The translations under genes were made by a program, and so were the position numbers. From Oscillospiraceae bacterium (GTDB taxonomy: Bacteria > Bacillota > Clostridia > Oscillospirales > Ruminococcaceae): DNA of 64,000 nucleotides. Under the pieces are notes generated by a model, which ran no database searches, was not told the origin of the DNA, and was given only the letters and a program-made list of their open reading frames with translations. Of the stretch, positions 23,851 to 32,925 are shown piece after piece. The DNA lies in contig JAAWDH010000041.1 in assembly GCA_022793675.1 (NCBI GenBank), positions 124,001 through 188,000 on the forward strand, read 5' to 3'. Position 1 is the first letter of the stretch, and each line of letters begins with the position of its first letter.

Positions 23851-24777
23851 TTTGAACATTTTTAGTTTAATCAGCACAGCCAGCGTCAGCAGCGCGCCGA
23901 CCGCTGAAATTACACAAGGGAACCACCAAACCGGGTTCTGCAGCCCGGCAACGTTCATACCGTAATAGCCGAAAACCATCGTCGGGATGGTCATCAGCAC
24001 GGTAACCGAAGCGAGGATTTTCATGGTCAGGTTGACGTTATTATTGATAATGTTGGCGTAGGCTTCCATCGTGCTATTGAGGATGTGGGAGTAAGTACCA
24101 GTCATTTCAATGGCCTGGTTGATTTCAATCAGGGTGTCTTCCAGCAAGTCTTCATCGTCTTCATAGAGCGTAACAAGGCGGCCGCGGGAGATCCGTTTAA
24201 GGGTGGTCTCATTGGCGCGCAGGGAAGATGAAAAATAGACCAGGGACTTTTCAAGGCCTAAAATCTGCACCAGCGCCGCGTTGCTGGTTGAGGTATTCAG
24301 TTGGGATTCCATGCTGCCGGAAATGCGGTCGATCTGTTTAAGGTAAATCAAAAAGCGCTGGGCGATGCGCAGCAGGATATTCAAAAGCAGCTGGGTTTTG
24401 AACTGGGTGCGCACCCCGCGGATGACCCCGTCGGTAATATCGCTGACAACGCTGCTGGCGGCGCTGCTGATGGTGACAAAATATTTGGGGGTGATGATAA
24501 CGCCTAAGGGCAGGGTGGTGTAGAAGACGGTGCCGTCCTCCCTTTCGTTGCGGTAAGGGACGTCGACGACGACGAAGATCTGGTCGTCCTCCTGTTCGAT
24601 ACGGGAAGCTTCCTCTTCATCTAGTGAGGAGGCCACGAAGCCGGCGTCCAGCCCCAGCTGATCCACCAGCCTTGCCGTTTCGTTAGGGGTTGGGGCGACG
24701 GCCTGAATCCAGCAGCCCTGTTCCTCGGCCTCAAGCTCGGTGAGTTTGCCTTCGATGGTTTTGTAATAGGTCAGCAT
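23848..24777 (-). CDS. corA: CorA-family magnesium transporter
   Basis: 309 residues. Long cytoplasmic N-domain, then two C-terminal membrane helices (about 247-268 and 282-303) with the signature YGMN near 273-276. Pentameric Mg2+ (Co2+, Ni2+) channel. AAAGGAGG precedes the ATG. It overlaps the second tandem repeat by a few bases at its 3' end. Confidence 0.92.
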   Translation of the reverse strand: MLTYYKTIEGKLTELEAEEQGCWIQAVAPTPNETARLVDQLGLDAGFVASSLDEEEASRIEQEDDQIFVVVDVPYRNEREDGTVFYTTLPLGVIITPKYFVTISSAASSVVSDITDGVIRGVRTQFKTQLLLNILLRIAQRFLIYLKQIDRISGSMESQLNTSTSNAALVQILGLEKSLVYFSSSLRANETTLKRISRGRLVTLYEDDEDLLEDTLIEINQAIEMTGTYSHILNSTMEAYANIINNNVNLTMKILASVTVLMTIPTMVFGYYGMNVAGLQNPVWWFPCVISAVGALLTLAVLIKLKMFK

Positions 24778-24790
24778 TGGCAGGCCTCCT

Positions 24791-26209
24791 TTATGGCTGC
24801 GGCTCCCCCTCCTCCGTTTCCGGCCCGGGGGCAGCCTCTTTCTGGGACAGGTCGATAGGCAGCTCGCCTTGCACCCCTTCGGTGCTGTCCGATTTGAAAA
24901 GCACTTTGACTGTTTGCAGCATCAGCTTGAGGTCAATCCACAGGCTGTATTGCTCGATATACATGAGGTCGAGGATCAGCTTGTCCTTCGGGGTGGTGTT
25001 GTATTTGCCCTGGATCTGGGCCAGGCCAGTTAGGCCGGCTTTGACTTTCAGCCGATATTTGAACTCTGGCAGGACCTCGACATATTTTTCAGTGATTTCT
25101 TCCTGCTCCGGCCGGGGGCCGACAACGCTCATATCGCCTTTCAGAATATTGATGAACTGGGGCAGCTCGTCAAGACGGGTTTTGCGCAGCACGCGCCCGA
25201 CCTTGGTAATGCGGTCGTCGTCCTCGGAAGCAAGGCGCTTTTTATATTTGTCGGCGTCGACGATCATCGTGCGGAATTTCAGCACTTCAAATACCCGGCC
25301 GCCCTTGGTGACGCGCGGCTGCTTGAAAAAGACCGGCCCGCCGTCCTCAAGCTTGATGGCCAGCGCCTCCAACAACATGATTGGACTGGCAATCAGCAGC
25401 CCGATGCCGGAAATGACGATGTCGCAGCCCCGTTTGATGACTTCCTGCTCAAAAGTCAGGCCGGAAACGCGGGACTCCAGCACGGTCACGTCGTCGATAA
25501 TCATATGGCGGGAATGCTTGGTGACAATGTCTGAAAGCTCTGGGGTGATATAGGTGATTTTTTCGTGTTTATAGCAATATTCCATCAGCTTTGTCTTGTC
25601 AGTTTCGGACAGGGAGTAAAGGAACACCCGGTCACTATCAAGGATGGTCTGTTTGAGGTTTTCCTCCTCAACCGAAGCGATAAAACGAACGTCGTACTGC
25701 TTTTTATAACGGTTGATTTTGGAGATAAAGCTGACAAGGCCGTCGCTGCTGCCATAGATCACCGCCGTGCGGGCGGGCTTGTTGACCTCAAAGAAAAGGT
25801 AATTGCCCAGATAGCCGAAAAGGCTGATGCAGACAAGCTGCAGCAGTACCACCCCGACCATCGTGAAAAGGTCTTGGGTGTAGGTCGCGCGCTTGTCATA
25901 GTTGAAAAGCATGATGGCGATTTGGAAATAGGTAATGATATCGGTAATAAAGGTGGCAATAAAGGCCGAGGACGCAATTTCCCGGGTCTTTTTCACCCCA
26001 ATGGGGAAACCGCCGTAGATTTTGATCAAGCAGATGCCCACCACCACAAAGGTGGACATGGAAATGGCCGCCGTGCGCGACGCCCGCCACAGCTCCTTTT
26101 GGGTCAGCCCAAAGAGACCGAAAAATATGGCGAAAAGCACGGCAACCATCACGGCCTTAAAGCCGATCAGGCAGGTGCGCTGCATTTTCTGCACAAACTG
26201 TTTTACCAT
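24791..26209 (-). CDS. Polyprenyl-phosphate sugar phosphotransferase (exopolysaccharide)
   Basis: 472 residues. Four N-terminal membrane helices (about 10-125), a CoA-binding-like Rossmann domain (about 140-250), a fifth hydrophobic segment (near 275-295) and the C-terminal bacterial sugar transferase domain with KFRTM, RKTRLDELPQ, GDMSVVGPRP and KAGLTGLAQIQGKYN. It transfers a sugar-1-phosphate from a nucleotide sugar to undecaprenyl phosphate to begin polysaccharide assembly. The ATG at 26209 has GGGAGG about 12 bp upstream. It follows the glycosyltransferase by 40 bp, so both are probably one operon. Confidence 0.92.
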   Translation of the reverse strand: MVKQFVQKMQRTCLIGFKAVMVAVLFAIFFGLFGLTQKELWRASRTAAISMSTFVVVGICLIKIYGGFPIGVKKTREIASSAFIATFITDIITYFQIAIMLFNYDKRATYTQDLFTMVGVVLLQLVCISLFGYLGNYLFFEVNKPARTAVIYGSSDGLVSFISKINRYKKQYDVRFIASVEEENLKQTILDSDRVFLYSLSETDKTKLMEYCYKHEKITYITPELSDIVTKHSRHMIIDDVTVLESRVSGLTFEQEVIKRGCDIVISGIGLLIASPIMLLEALAIKLEDGGPVFFKQPRVTKGGRVFEVLKFRTMIVDADKYKKRLASEDDDRITKVGRVLRKTRLDELPQFINILKGDMSVVGPRPEQEEITEKYVEVLPEFKYRLKVKAGLTGLAQIQGKYNTTPKDKLILDLMYIEQYSLWIDLKLMLQTVKVLFKSDSTEGVQGELPIDLSQKEAAPGPETEEGEPQP

Positions 26210-26249
26210 GAGATGACGGTACCTCCCTATAGGGATAATGAGTAGATAA

Positions 26250-27602
26250 TCAAACGGCGCTGTCCGCAGCAGGCGCTTCCGCTGCGGCAGGCGCAGTTTC
26301 TTCGCTAGGCTCGTCTGCCGGCGGATCTGAGGCCGGTAGGTCTGGTACTGGCAGGCCGGCCAGTTCGCGGACAAACCGCACGCAGTTGCGCTCGGCGCTG
26401 AACGCGGCTTCCCAGGTGCGGTAGGCAAGCTCGGACTTCTGCTGGAAAAGCTCTTTATTCATGCCGCACAGGGCCTCCAAAAACCGGGAGAGCTGCTCGG
26501 CAGTCGGGTCAGGCGGCAGCAGCAGCCCCGACTCCCCGTCCACCACGTCGGTGACGCCGTCCACCGCGGTAGCAGCGACGAAAATGTGGTTGGCCATTGC
26601 TTCAAGCATGGCCGCCGGGACGCTTTCCGAACGGCTGACGCTCAAAAGCACGTCCACCGGGTTTTCGGCATACCAGCTGTAAAGCTCTTCACGGCTGAAC
26701 GGCCCGAGGAAATGGTAGCGGATGCCCGGCTTGCTATCGAGCTTCTGATGGGCCAGGGCCAAGATGCGTTTGCGGTCGCTGCCGTCGCCGATATGCACCC
26801 ATTCCAGGCAGCCCTGCTCCATGCCGGCGATACCCTCAATCAGTAGGTCAAGGCGCTTATCCGGCTCAATGGGGGAACAGGAGACCACCCGCAGCAGATA
26901 CTCGTCGGGAGCCGGCCGACGTTTTTTCAACGGCCCCGGGACGCCCAGCGGAGCAAGCCGCAGCTTTTCCAGCACTTCGTCCGGCTCCCTAGCGCAGAAC
27001 TGCTTTTGGTAGGTTTCCAGACGCTGGGTGTTGGTGAAATAAAGGGCATCGACGCGATCGTTGATGATATGGTTCAGCGTATCCCGGCGCTTGCCAGTGA
27101 CCGGATCCTGCATATTGGCCCGGTGACAGCGGGCCACCACCCGGATATTATCGCTGAACTGTTTGAGGCAGCAAAGCCCGTAAAGGCCGTTGTTCATATT
27201 GGCGCTGTAGATGGTCAGCGGACGCTCGTCCTGAAAAATATCCAGCTCGCGGACGTAGTTATAAAGCAGCCGGCTTTCCACCAGCGCGTCCAGCGTTTGC
27301 TTGCGGACAGCCTTGCCCCAACGCCCGGCCTTCTTGGCCTGCCGCCGTTCCTGCTTATAGCCGTTGCTTAGTAGGCATTGGAAACGGATGAACTGGCGTC
27401 CGAGACCGTGGGTCTGTTCCGCCGGCCGGGAGAAGGTCACCCCCCGGGGAACAGACCGGATGGTCAGCTTATCGGTGTCAGTCGTGATGATATGGACGTT
27501 ATAGAGGCGGGCCAGGTAATCGATCTCCGATTCCAGAAAGGCCTCCTGGAACCCGCAGGGGTAATGTTCTGTTACCAGCAGAAGGTTTTGCTCTTTGGCC
27601 AT
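26250..27602 (-). CDS. Glycosyltransferase family 4
   Basis: 450 residues, GT-B fold. The C-terminal donor-binding half has VSCSPIEPDKRLDLLIEG near 250, HIGDGSDRKR near 277, and SRSESVPAAMLEAMA near 337, the GT4 E-x7-E type motif. Acceptor and donor unknown. A 40-residue tail rich in Ala, Pro, Glu and Asp follows the catalytic domain. Paired with the sugar phosphotransferase downstream for surface polysaccharide synthesis. Confidence 0.88.
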   Translation of the reverse strand: MAKEQNLLLVTEHYPCGFQEAFLESEIDYLARLYNVHIITTDTDKLTIRSVPRGVTFSRPAEQTHGLGRQFIRFQCLLSNGYKQERRQAKKAGRWGKAVRKQTLDALVESRLLYNYVRELDIFQDERPLTIYSANMNNGLYGLCCLKQFSDNIRVVARCHRANMQDPVTGKRRDTLNHIINDRVDALYFTNTQRLETYQKQFCAREPDEVLEKLRLAPLGVPGPLKKRRPAPDEYLLRVVSCSPIEPDKRLDLLIEGIAGMEQGCLEWVHIGDGSDRKRILALAHQKLDSKPGIRYHFLGPFSREELYSWYAENPVDVLLSVSRSESVPAAMLEAMANHIFVAATAVDGVTDVVDGESGLLLPPDPTAEQLSRFLEALCGMNKELFQQKSELAYRTWEAAFSAERNCVRFVRELAGLPVPDLPASDPPADEPSEETAPAAAEAPAADSAV

Positions 27603-27671
27603 TGTGGTTCCTTCCTTTGCTCGGGTACTGCCGGGGTTGATGTCGGCGCTTTGGGCGCAGCAGCGCCTATA

Positions 27672-27700
27672 ACTTTATTTTACCATATTTTTCTCGTCAA
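27672..27700 (-). promoter_or_regulatory. Probable promoter of the polysaccharide pair
   Basis: Minus strand TTGACG (27695-27700), 17 bp, TAAAGT (27672-27677). The -10 is weak; a TAAAAT overlaps but at a poor spacing. Confidence 0.45.
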
Positions 27701-27746
27701 TAAAAGGGTATTTCTGCATTTTAATTGTAAAAAATCTATCTGCTGA

Positions 27747-27775
27747 TTGACGGGCAGCATTGAATTTCGTATAAT
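27747..27775 (+). promoter_or_regulatory. Orphan plus-strand promoter
   Basis: TTGACG (27747-27752), 17-bp spacer, TATAAT (27770-27775). No plus-strand gene follows for more than 8 kb. A transcript from about 27782 would run through GCC-rich hairpins into the antisense of the purD 3' end. Confidence 0.6.
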
Positions 27776-27865
27776 ACGTGAGCATATAACAAAACGTATA
27801 TATTGGATAGACGGTTGCCATGCCCATTGTTGGCCAAAACGGCAGGCAATATGCGGATAGAAAAG

Positions 27866-27894
27866 CCGAGGCAGGAAAATAGCTCCTGCCCCGG
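27866..27894 (-). terminator. Terminator of the purine operon
   Basis: Minus strand stem CCGGGGCAGGA / TCCTGCCTCGG followed by CTTTTCT, just after the purD stop. Confidence 0.75.
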
Positions 27895-27905
27895 TAGGGT
27901 GTGGG

Positions 27906-29171
27906 TCAGCAGATCCTGCCAATATCGCTGCGGCGGTAAGCGCCAGTAAAGGCGATGCCTTCCGCGGCTTTGTAGCTTTTGTCGAGGGCTTCGTCGAGGG
28001 TATCGCCCAAAGCCGTGATACCCAGCACCCGCCCACCGGAGGTCGCAAACTGACCGTCTTGGCGCTTGGTGCCGGCGTGATAGATGGTCACGCCTGGCAC
28101 TTGGCCGTCCCCGTCAAGGCCGGCGATGGGATAGCCGGTCTGATATTTCTGAGGATAGCCGCCCGAGGCAAGGATTACGCAAGCTGCACATTGGCTGGAA
28201 AATTCCACCTGGATTTCACCTAACCGCCCGTCATGGACGGCCTCCATGATTTCAAAGAGGTCGGTTTTGAGCAGCGGCAGCACCACCTGCGTTTCAGGGT
28301 CGCCGAAACGACAGTTATATTCGATGACTTTGGGGCCGTCTTTGGTGACCATCAGGCCGAAGTAAAGGCAGCCTTTGAAGGGGCGGCCCTCCTTGCGCAT
28401 GGCTTCAATGGTGGGAAGAAAGATGGTTTCCATGCACTGCGCGGCGATTTCGGAGGTGTAGAAAGGGTTGGGGGCGATGGTGCCCATGCCGCCAGTGTTG
28501 AGGCCCTTATTGCCGTCAAACGCCCGCTTATGGTCCTTGGAAGAGACCATCGGCACAAGGGTTTTGCCGTCGGTGAAGGCGAGGACGGAAACTTCTGGGC
28601 CTTCCAGGTATTCTTCGATGACGATATGGCTGCCGGACGCGCCAAAGATTTTATCGCCCATCATAGCATGGACGGCGTCGCAGGCTTCTTTCTCGTCCGC
28701 AGCAATAATAACGCCCTTGCCCAGCGCCAGCCCGTCGGCTTTGACGACGGCGGGATAGCGGCCCTGCGCCTTCAGATAGGCGACGGCGGCGTCTTCATCA
28801 TCGAAGGTTTCGTAGGAAGCGGTGGGGATGCCGTATTTTTTCATCAGGTTTTTGCTGAAGACCTTGCTGCCCTCAATGGCGGCCGCAGCTTTAGAGGGGC
28901 CGAACGTCGGGATGCCGGCGGCCTCGAATGCGTCCCCCATCCCCAGCACCAACGGGTCATCGGGCGCAATTACGGCAAAATCGATAGATTTTTCTTTGGC
29001 AAAGGCCAGCATACCGTCGATGTCGGTCGCTTTGATATCCGCCAGTTCAGCGACGGCGCTGATGCCGCCGTTACCTGGCGCAGCATAGATTTTAGTGACT
29101 TTAGGGCTTTCGCGCAGTTTAAGGATCAGCGCGTGCTCCCGCCCGCCGGAACCGACTACGAGAACTTTCAT
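27906..29171 (-). CDS. purD: Phosphoribosylamine-glycine ligase (GAR synthetase)
   Basis: 421 residues, ATP-grasp ligase. It joins 5-phosphoribosylamine and glycine, the second purine step. N-terminal VVGSGGREHAL, PGNGGI, then ATP-grasp segments KADGLALGKGV near 143 and EYNCRFGDPETQ near 286. Last gene of the purine operon, 81 bp after purH. Confidence 0.97.
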   Translation of the reverse strand: MKVLVVGSGGREHALILKLRESPKVTKIYAAPGNGGISAVAELADIKATDIDGMLAFAKEKSIDFAVIAPDDPLVLGMGDAFEAAGIPTFGPSKAAAAIEGSKVFSKNLMKKYGIPTASYETFDDEDAAVAYLKAQGRYPAVVKADGLALGKGVIIAADEKEACDAVHAMMGDKIFGASGSHIVIEEYLEGPEVSVLAFTDGKTLVPMVSSKDHKRAFDGNKGLNTGGMGTIAPNPFYTSEIAAQCMETIFLPTIEAMRKEGRPFKGCLYFGLMVTKDGPKVIEYNCRFGDPETQVVLPLLKTDLFEIMEAVHDGRLGEIQVEFSSQCAACVILASGGYPQKYQTGYPIAGLDGDGQVPGVTIYHAGTKRQDGQFATSGGRVLGITALGDTLDEALDKSYKAAEGIAFTGAYRRSDIGRIC

Positions 29172-29252
29172 AGGAACCTGCTTCCTTTCTTTTTGGATAT
29201 GGCAGACGCTGCCTGCCGGGAATTTTTTGACGTTTTCCTGATACAGCCAGGC

Positions 29253-30425
29253 TTAATGATGGAACAGGCGCATCCCAGTAAAGGCCATTGCAATGCCGTA
29301 CTTATCGCAAGTTGCGATGACATGGTCGTCGCGGATAGAGCCGCCGGGCTGGGCGATAAAACAGACGCCGCTCTTGTGGGCGCGCTCAATGTTGTCGCCG
29401 AAGGGGAAGAAGGCGTCGGAGCCGAGCGCCACGCCGGTTAGGGTATCCAGCCAGGCACGTTTTTCCTCGCGGGTCAGCGGTTCGGGGCGGGCCTCAAAAA
29501 ACTGTTCCCAGATTCCGTCGGCCAGCACGTCCATATAGTCGTCGGAGATGTAAACGTCAATGGTGTTGTCGCGGTCAGCACGGCGGATACCTTTTTTGAA
29601 AGGCAGAGCGAGGACGCGGGGATGCTGGCGGAGGTACCAGAAATCAGCTTTGTTGCCGGCTAAGCGGGTGCAGTGTACGCGGGACTGCTGCCCTGCGCCG
29701 ATACCGATAGCCTGGCCATCCTTGACATAGCAGACCGAGTTGGATTGGGTATATTTGAGAGTGATTAGTGAGATCATCAAGTCACGGAGGGCTTCCGGCG
29801 GCAGGGTTTTTGCGGCGGTGGGGAAGTTGGCAAACAGGGAAGCGTCAACTTTATAATTATTGCGGCCCTGTTCAAAAGTAATGCCAAAGACGTCTTTGCG
29901 TTCAACGGGCTCGGGGACGTAGCTGGGATCGATTTTGACGACGTTATAGCCGCCCTTGCGCTTGCCTTTAAGGATTTCGAGGGCTTGGGGGGTGTAATCT
30001 GGGGCGATAATGCCGTCGGAAACTTCGCGGGCAATCAGCCGGGCAGTCGCTTCGTCACAGGTATCCGACAGAGCGATCCAGTCGCCGTAAGAGGACATAC
30101 GGTCGGCGCCCCTAGCCCTGGCGTAGGCGGTAGCCATTGGGGTCAGTTCCATATCGTCGACAAAGTAGATTTTTTTCAGTACGTCGCTCAATGGGATCGC
30201 CAGCGCCGCCCCAGCTGGGGAGACGTGTTTGAAGGACGCCGCTGCGGGCAGGCCGGTAGCTTCCTTCAGCTCCTTGACCAGCTGCCAGCTGTTGAAAGCG
30301 TCAAGGAAGTTGATGTAACCAGGCTTGCCGTTCAGCACTTCGATGGGCAGTTCGCCCTGCTGCATGAAAATCCTAGCGGGCTTTTGGTTCGGGTTGCAGC
30401 CATATTTCAGTTCCAGTTCCTGCAT
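29253..30425 (-). CDS. purH: AICAR formyltransferase, stand-alone
   Basis: 390 residues, only the transformylase part of PurH. It formylates AICAR with 10-formyl-tetrahydrofolate. N-terminal LKYGCNPNQKPA and SFKHVSPAGAA (with the catalytic Lys-His pair) and the C-terminal QPGGSIRDD are diagnostic. The IMP cyclohydrolase half (the MGS-like fold) found in usual bacterial PurH is absent; the adjacent upstream gene encodes a separate cyclohydrolase of the PurO type. Confidence 0.93.
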   Translation of the reverse strand: MQELELKYGCNPNQKPARIFMQQGELPIEVLNGKPGYINFLDAFNSWQLVKELKEATGLPAAASFKHVSPAGAALAIPLSDVLKKIYFVDDMELTPMATAYARARGADRMSSYGDWIALSDTCDEATARLIAREVSDGIIAPDYTPQALEILKGKRKGGYNVVKIDPSYVPEPVERKDVFGITFEQGRNNYKVDASLFANFPTAAKTLPPEALRDLMISLITLKYTQSNSVCYVKDGQAIGIGAGQQSRVHCTRLAGNKADFWYLRQHPRVLALPFKKGIRRADRDNTIDVYISDDYMDVLADGIWEQFFEARPEPLTREEKRAWLDTLTGVALGSDAFFPFGDNIERAHKSGVCFIAQPGGSIRDDHVIATCDKYGIAMAFTGMRLFHH

Positions 30426-30459
30426 GGTAAAGCTCCTTTTCCTTTTTGCTTGTTATTTT

Positions 30460-31179
30460 TCAATCGCCCAGATGGCGGTTGAGGATCCGTTCTTCGGCTT
30501 CGCCGGTTTCCAGGTCGATAAAGCAGGTATAGAGGGAAATTTTGCGCTGGGCGTTGAGGTTTTCCCACAAAAGCTTGGTAAAGCAGTTGATGCAGCCGCT
30601 GATGCGGGCGGTTTTCGGCTCGCCGGCAAAGGACGCGGGCGGGTTGCCGTCGGCGGCGTAGGTGTGGATAAAGTGGACGATGCCCGGCTTTTCGTCGGTA
30701 TATTCAAAGAAGAAGCGCTGGGCGGAAGAAGCGTCGCCGTCGGCGCTTTTAAGGATAGAAAGGCGGTAGTCGCCGTTTTTCTCGACAATGCCGGAGATGC
30801 GGGGGGTGAGGATGGGGGGATCGGGCTCAAAAGTGCGGGTGCGCAGGGCGCGTTCAAAGGCAGTCGCAGCGCCATGGCTGCCGCTTTGGAGCAAATTGGC
30901 GATGGTGTCGGTCTGGTCGCCGTTGGTGACGATGGTCACATCCCCTACCCGACGGACGGGGTGGTAAATGACAAGGCTGGGGTCAGAGAGCTTGGCAGGG
31001 TCGTGGGCCTCGGTGCGGATGCCGTCAGGCTCTTTGACGAAAACGCGGTTAAGGCTGTTTTCGCTGCGGCCCATGATGAAATAGCCAATGGCGGCGTGTC
31101 TGCCGTCTTCACTTTTGCCGATGACAATGCCGCGTCCGGGGTAGGTGTTCTGCTGGAGTTCTTGTGCAAGATCAATCAT
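30460..31179 (-). CDS. purO: IMP cyclohydrolase, PurO type
   Basis: 239 residues. N-terminal NTYPGRGIVIGKS and YFIMGRSENSLNR near 33-46, with VIYHPVR and TNGDQTD, match the archaeal-type IMP cyclohydrolase family, an Ntn-like fold unrelated to PurH. It closes the ring of FAICAR to IMP. It lies 34 bp upstream of the stand-alone AICAR transformylase, so the two genes together replace bifunctional PurH. AAGGAGG-type site precedes the ATG. Confidence 0.9.
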   Translation of the reverse strand: MIDLAQELQQNTYPGRGIVIGKSEDGRHAAIGYFIMGRSENSLNRVFVKEPDGIRTEAHDPAKLSDPSLVIYHPVRRVGDVTIVTNGDQTDTIANLLQSGSHGAATAFERALRTRTFEPDPPILTPRISGIVEKNGDYRLSILKSADGDASSAQRFFFEYTDEKPGIVHFIHTYAADGNPPASFAGEPKTARISGCINCFTKLLWENLNAQRKISLYTCFIDLETGEAEERILNRHLGD

Positions 31180-31201
31180 AGAAAGGTCCTCCTTTTATAG
31201 G

Positions 31202-32134
31202 TTATCCAGGCAGACGAATAATCCGTCGGTAACAATAATAGTTTTTGGATAATTCAGCGCAGAAAACAGAATTGCGGTAGAAGGCCGTATAACAGGGCAG
31301 GACGTAAATCGGCCCGTCGCCGCCGCAGAGGGAACGGCCGCCGTCGCCGCCTTTGGTATAAGATAGGTTGTCAATGATTTCATTTTTATAAGAATCATAA
31401 GCGATGAAAAGGCCGAACATATTAGGCTTTTCCAGCAAAGACCCTGCCGGTTCCTTGAATTTGCTGACCACGCCTACCTGGTAGATATCCTCGACGACGC
31501 CGTCAAGGCTGCCGCCCCAGCGGAACAGCGTGCGCGCGCCGCCGTTGCAGAGGTACTCCCACTCGTCCTCCGTAGCCAATGTGAAGGGGCCTTCTTTCAA
31601 GGAACGGACAGCTTCGGCCAAAGACGGCGCGTTCTCCTCAAGATAGCGGCTGTCCACCTCTACAAGCATATCGCCGATATTGGCCTTCCGCAGCGGCGAC
31701 ATACATTGGGAAAGGTATCCATTCCATTTGGCCATGAAATCTTCCCAGCTGCTATAGCCGCCTTCGTCCATTTCTTCTTTGACAGCTTCCAGCTCTTCCG
31801 CCAGCTCCGCCCGCAGCCCGTCAGCCTCTGCCGGGCTTTTCGCTTTCAGGATGTCTTCCTGATAATCGCTTTTGAGCTCTTCTATTTCGTCCAGATAGTG
31901 CTCGTGGCCCAACTCAAACTCATCCTGCAGGCCTTCCGGCAGCGGGCAGCTATGATCCCATCCCAGTATGACGTTTTTCCGGCCGGCCACAAAAACAAAC
32001 TGGGAGCCTTCGTATTCCAAAAGCCAGGTTTCCCGTTCAATCCCGTTCATGCCTGTTTGGATTTTTGCCAAAAATTTAAACCCCATCCTCAAAGCTTCAA
32101 TACGCAAACGGATGCTGTCCAAAATCTCGGACAT
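31202..32134 (-). CDS. Uncharacterised protein with a SUMF1/FGE-like C-terminal domain
   Basis: 310 residues. Residues 1-140 form an uncharacterised, charged, partly coiled domain. About 185-310 resemble the formylglycine-generating-enzyme/SUMF1 C-lectin-like fold: LATEDEWEYLCNGGARTLFRWGG (split: LATEDEWEYL, then FRWGG) parallels LPTEAEWEYAARGG..WG, followed by NMFGL, a GGDGGRSLCGGDG segment in place of RGGSW, and a final CYRRIIRL. The catalytic cysteines of true FGE are not obvious, so activity is not claimed. It sits inside the purine operon, 22 bp before purO and 188 bp after the GNAT gene. Confidence 0.6.
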   Translation of the reverse strand: MSEILDSIRLRIEALRMGFKFLAKIQTGMNGIERETWLLEYEGSQFVFVAGRKNVILGWDHSCPLPEGLQDEFELGHEHYLDEIEELKSDYQEDILKAKSPAEADGLRAELAEELEAVKEEMDEGGYSSWEDFMAKWNGYLSQCMSPLRKANIGDMLVEVDSRYLEENAPSLAEAVRSLKEGPFTLATEDEWEYLCNGGARTLFRWGGSLDGVVEDIYQVGVVSKFKEPAGSLLEKPNMFGLFIAYDSYKNEIIDNLSYTKGGDGGRSLCGGDGPIYVLPCYTAFYRNSVFCAELSKNYYCYRRIIRLPG

Positions 32135-32322
32135 GGTCGATCCCCCCTATTCTTTGCATTTTTGCTGCTTCAACGCAAACTGGCGCTGTTTTTCAGCTGC
32201 CTGCTGTCCTTTACCGACTTGCGTACACCCCGCCTTTATTTTAAGGCTCTGGCGCATCTATTAAAATGCGCGGTGCGTTTTTGTCCTTGTCATTTATATC
32301 ACAAAAATTTATTGATACAGAT

Positions 32323-32925
32323 TTATTGCAAATGGCTTTGAAGCTGGACAATAGTTTCTAACGGCAGATAACGCCGCAGGACTTCCAGCGCCTCTTTGTT
32401 CTGGTTCTGATAATCGGCAAAGGCATCGTCCTTCAGCAGCCGGAAGCCTGTTTGCCAATAAAGGCTGACGGCGGCGTAGCTCCAAGGCTGGGTATGCAGG
32501 TAAACCGGAAACCCGCCCAGCTCCTCGTAAACCGCCAGCGTCCGCTTCAGCAGCGCTTTGCCAAGGCCCTTGCCCTGCTCGGCTTCTTTGACTGCCAGCC
32601 AATGAAGGGAGGAGACGGCGATATCCCCTTTGGGGTCCTGCCAAGCGATACAGCTGCCGACAGCCTGTCCGTCGGGGGCAATCAGGAAAAGGCAGCGGCG
32701 GGACAGCTCTGCCGCATGAGGGAGGTATTTCTGGGCAAAATAGGCCTCCGCCTCCCCAATGCCGCCAAAATCGCCGATATCCGCTTCAATCTCCGCCCAG
32801 CGCCGCTCGTCGCCAGAGGCAAAAAAACGGAAGCGATAGCCTGCCGGCAGCGGGGCCTCAATGGGCAGTAGGCGGCTGCATCCCATCAGGATATTGAAAT
32901 AGGGGATACTGCGGTCGAGCCTCAT
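32323..32925 (-). CDS. GNAT-family N-acetyltransferase
   Basis: 200 residues. Acetyl-CoA-binding motif A is EQGKGLGKALLKRTL near 136-150, preceded by LHWLAVKEAE. Substrate unknown. Its start overlaps the purN stop by 4 bp (ATGA), so it is translationally coupled to a purine gene. Whether it acts on a purine intermediate or is a passenger cannot be said. The 188 bp after it hold a GCGCATTTT-AATAG-ATGCGC hairpin and no gene. Confidence 0.82.
   Translation of the reverse strand: MRLDRSIPYFNILMGCSRLLPIEAPLPAGYRFRFFASGDERRWAEIEADIGDFGGIGEAEAYFAQKYLPHAAELSRRCLFLIAPDGQAVGSCIAWQDPKGDIAVSSLHWLAVKEAEQGKGLGKALLKRTLAVYEELGGFPVYLHTQPWSYAAVSLYWQTGFRLLKDDAFADYQNQNKEALEVLRRYLPLETIVQLQSHLQ

Noticed and set aside
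28233-29441. 402-codon plus-strand frame opposite purD
   Set aside because: Antisense shadow of purD and the purH end; the orphan promoter at 27747 is too far away and no ribosome binding site precedes it.
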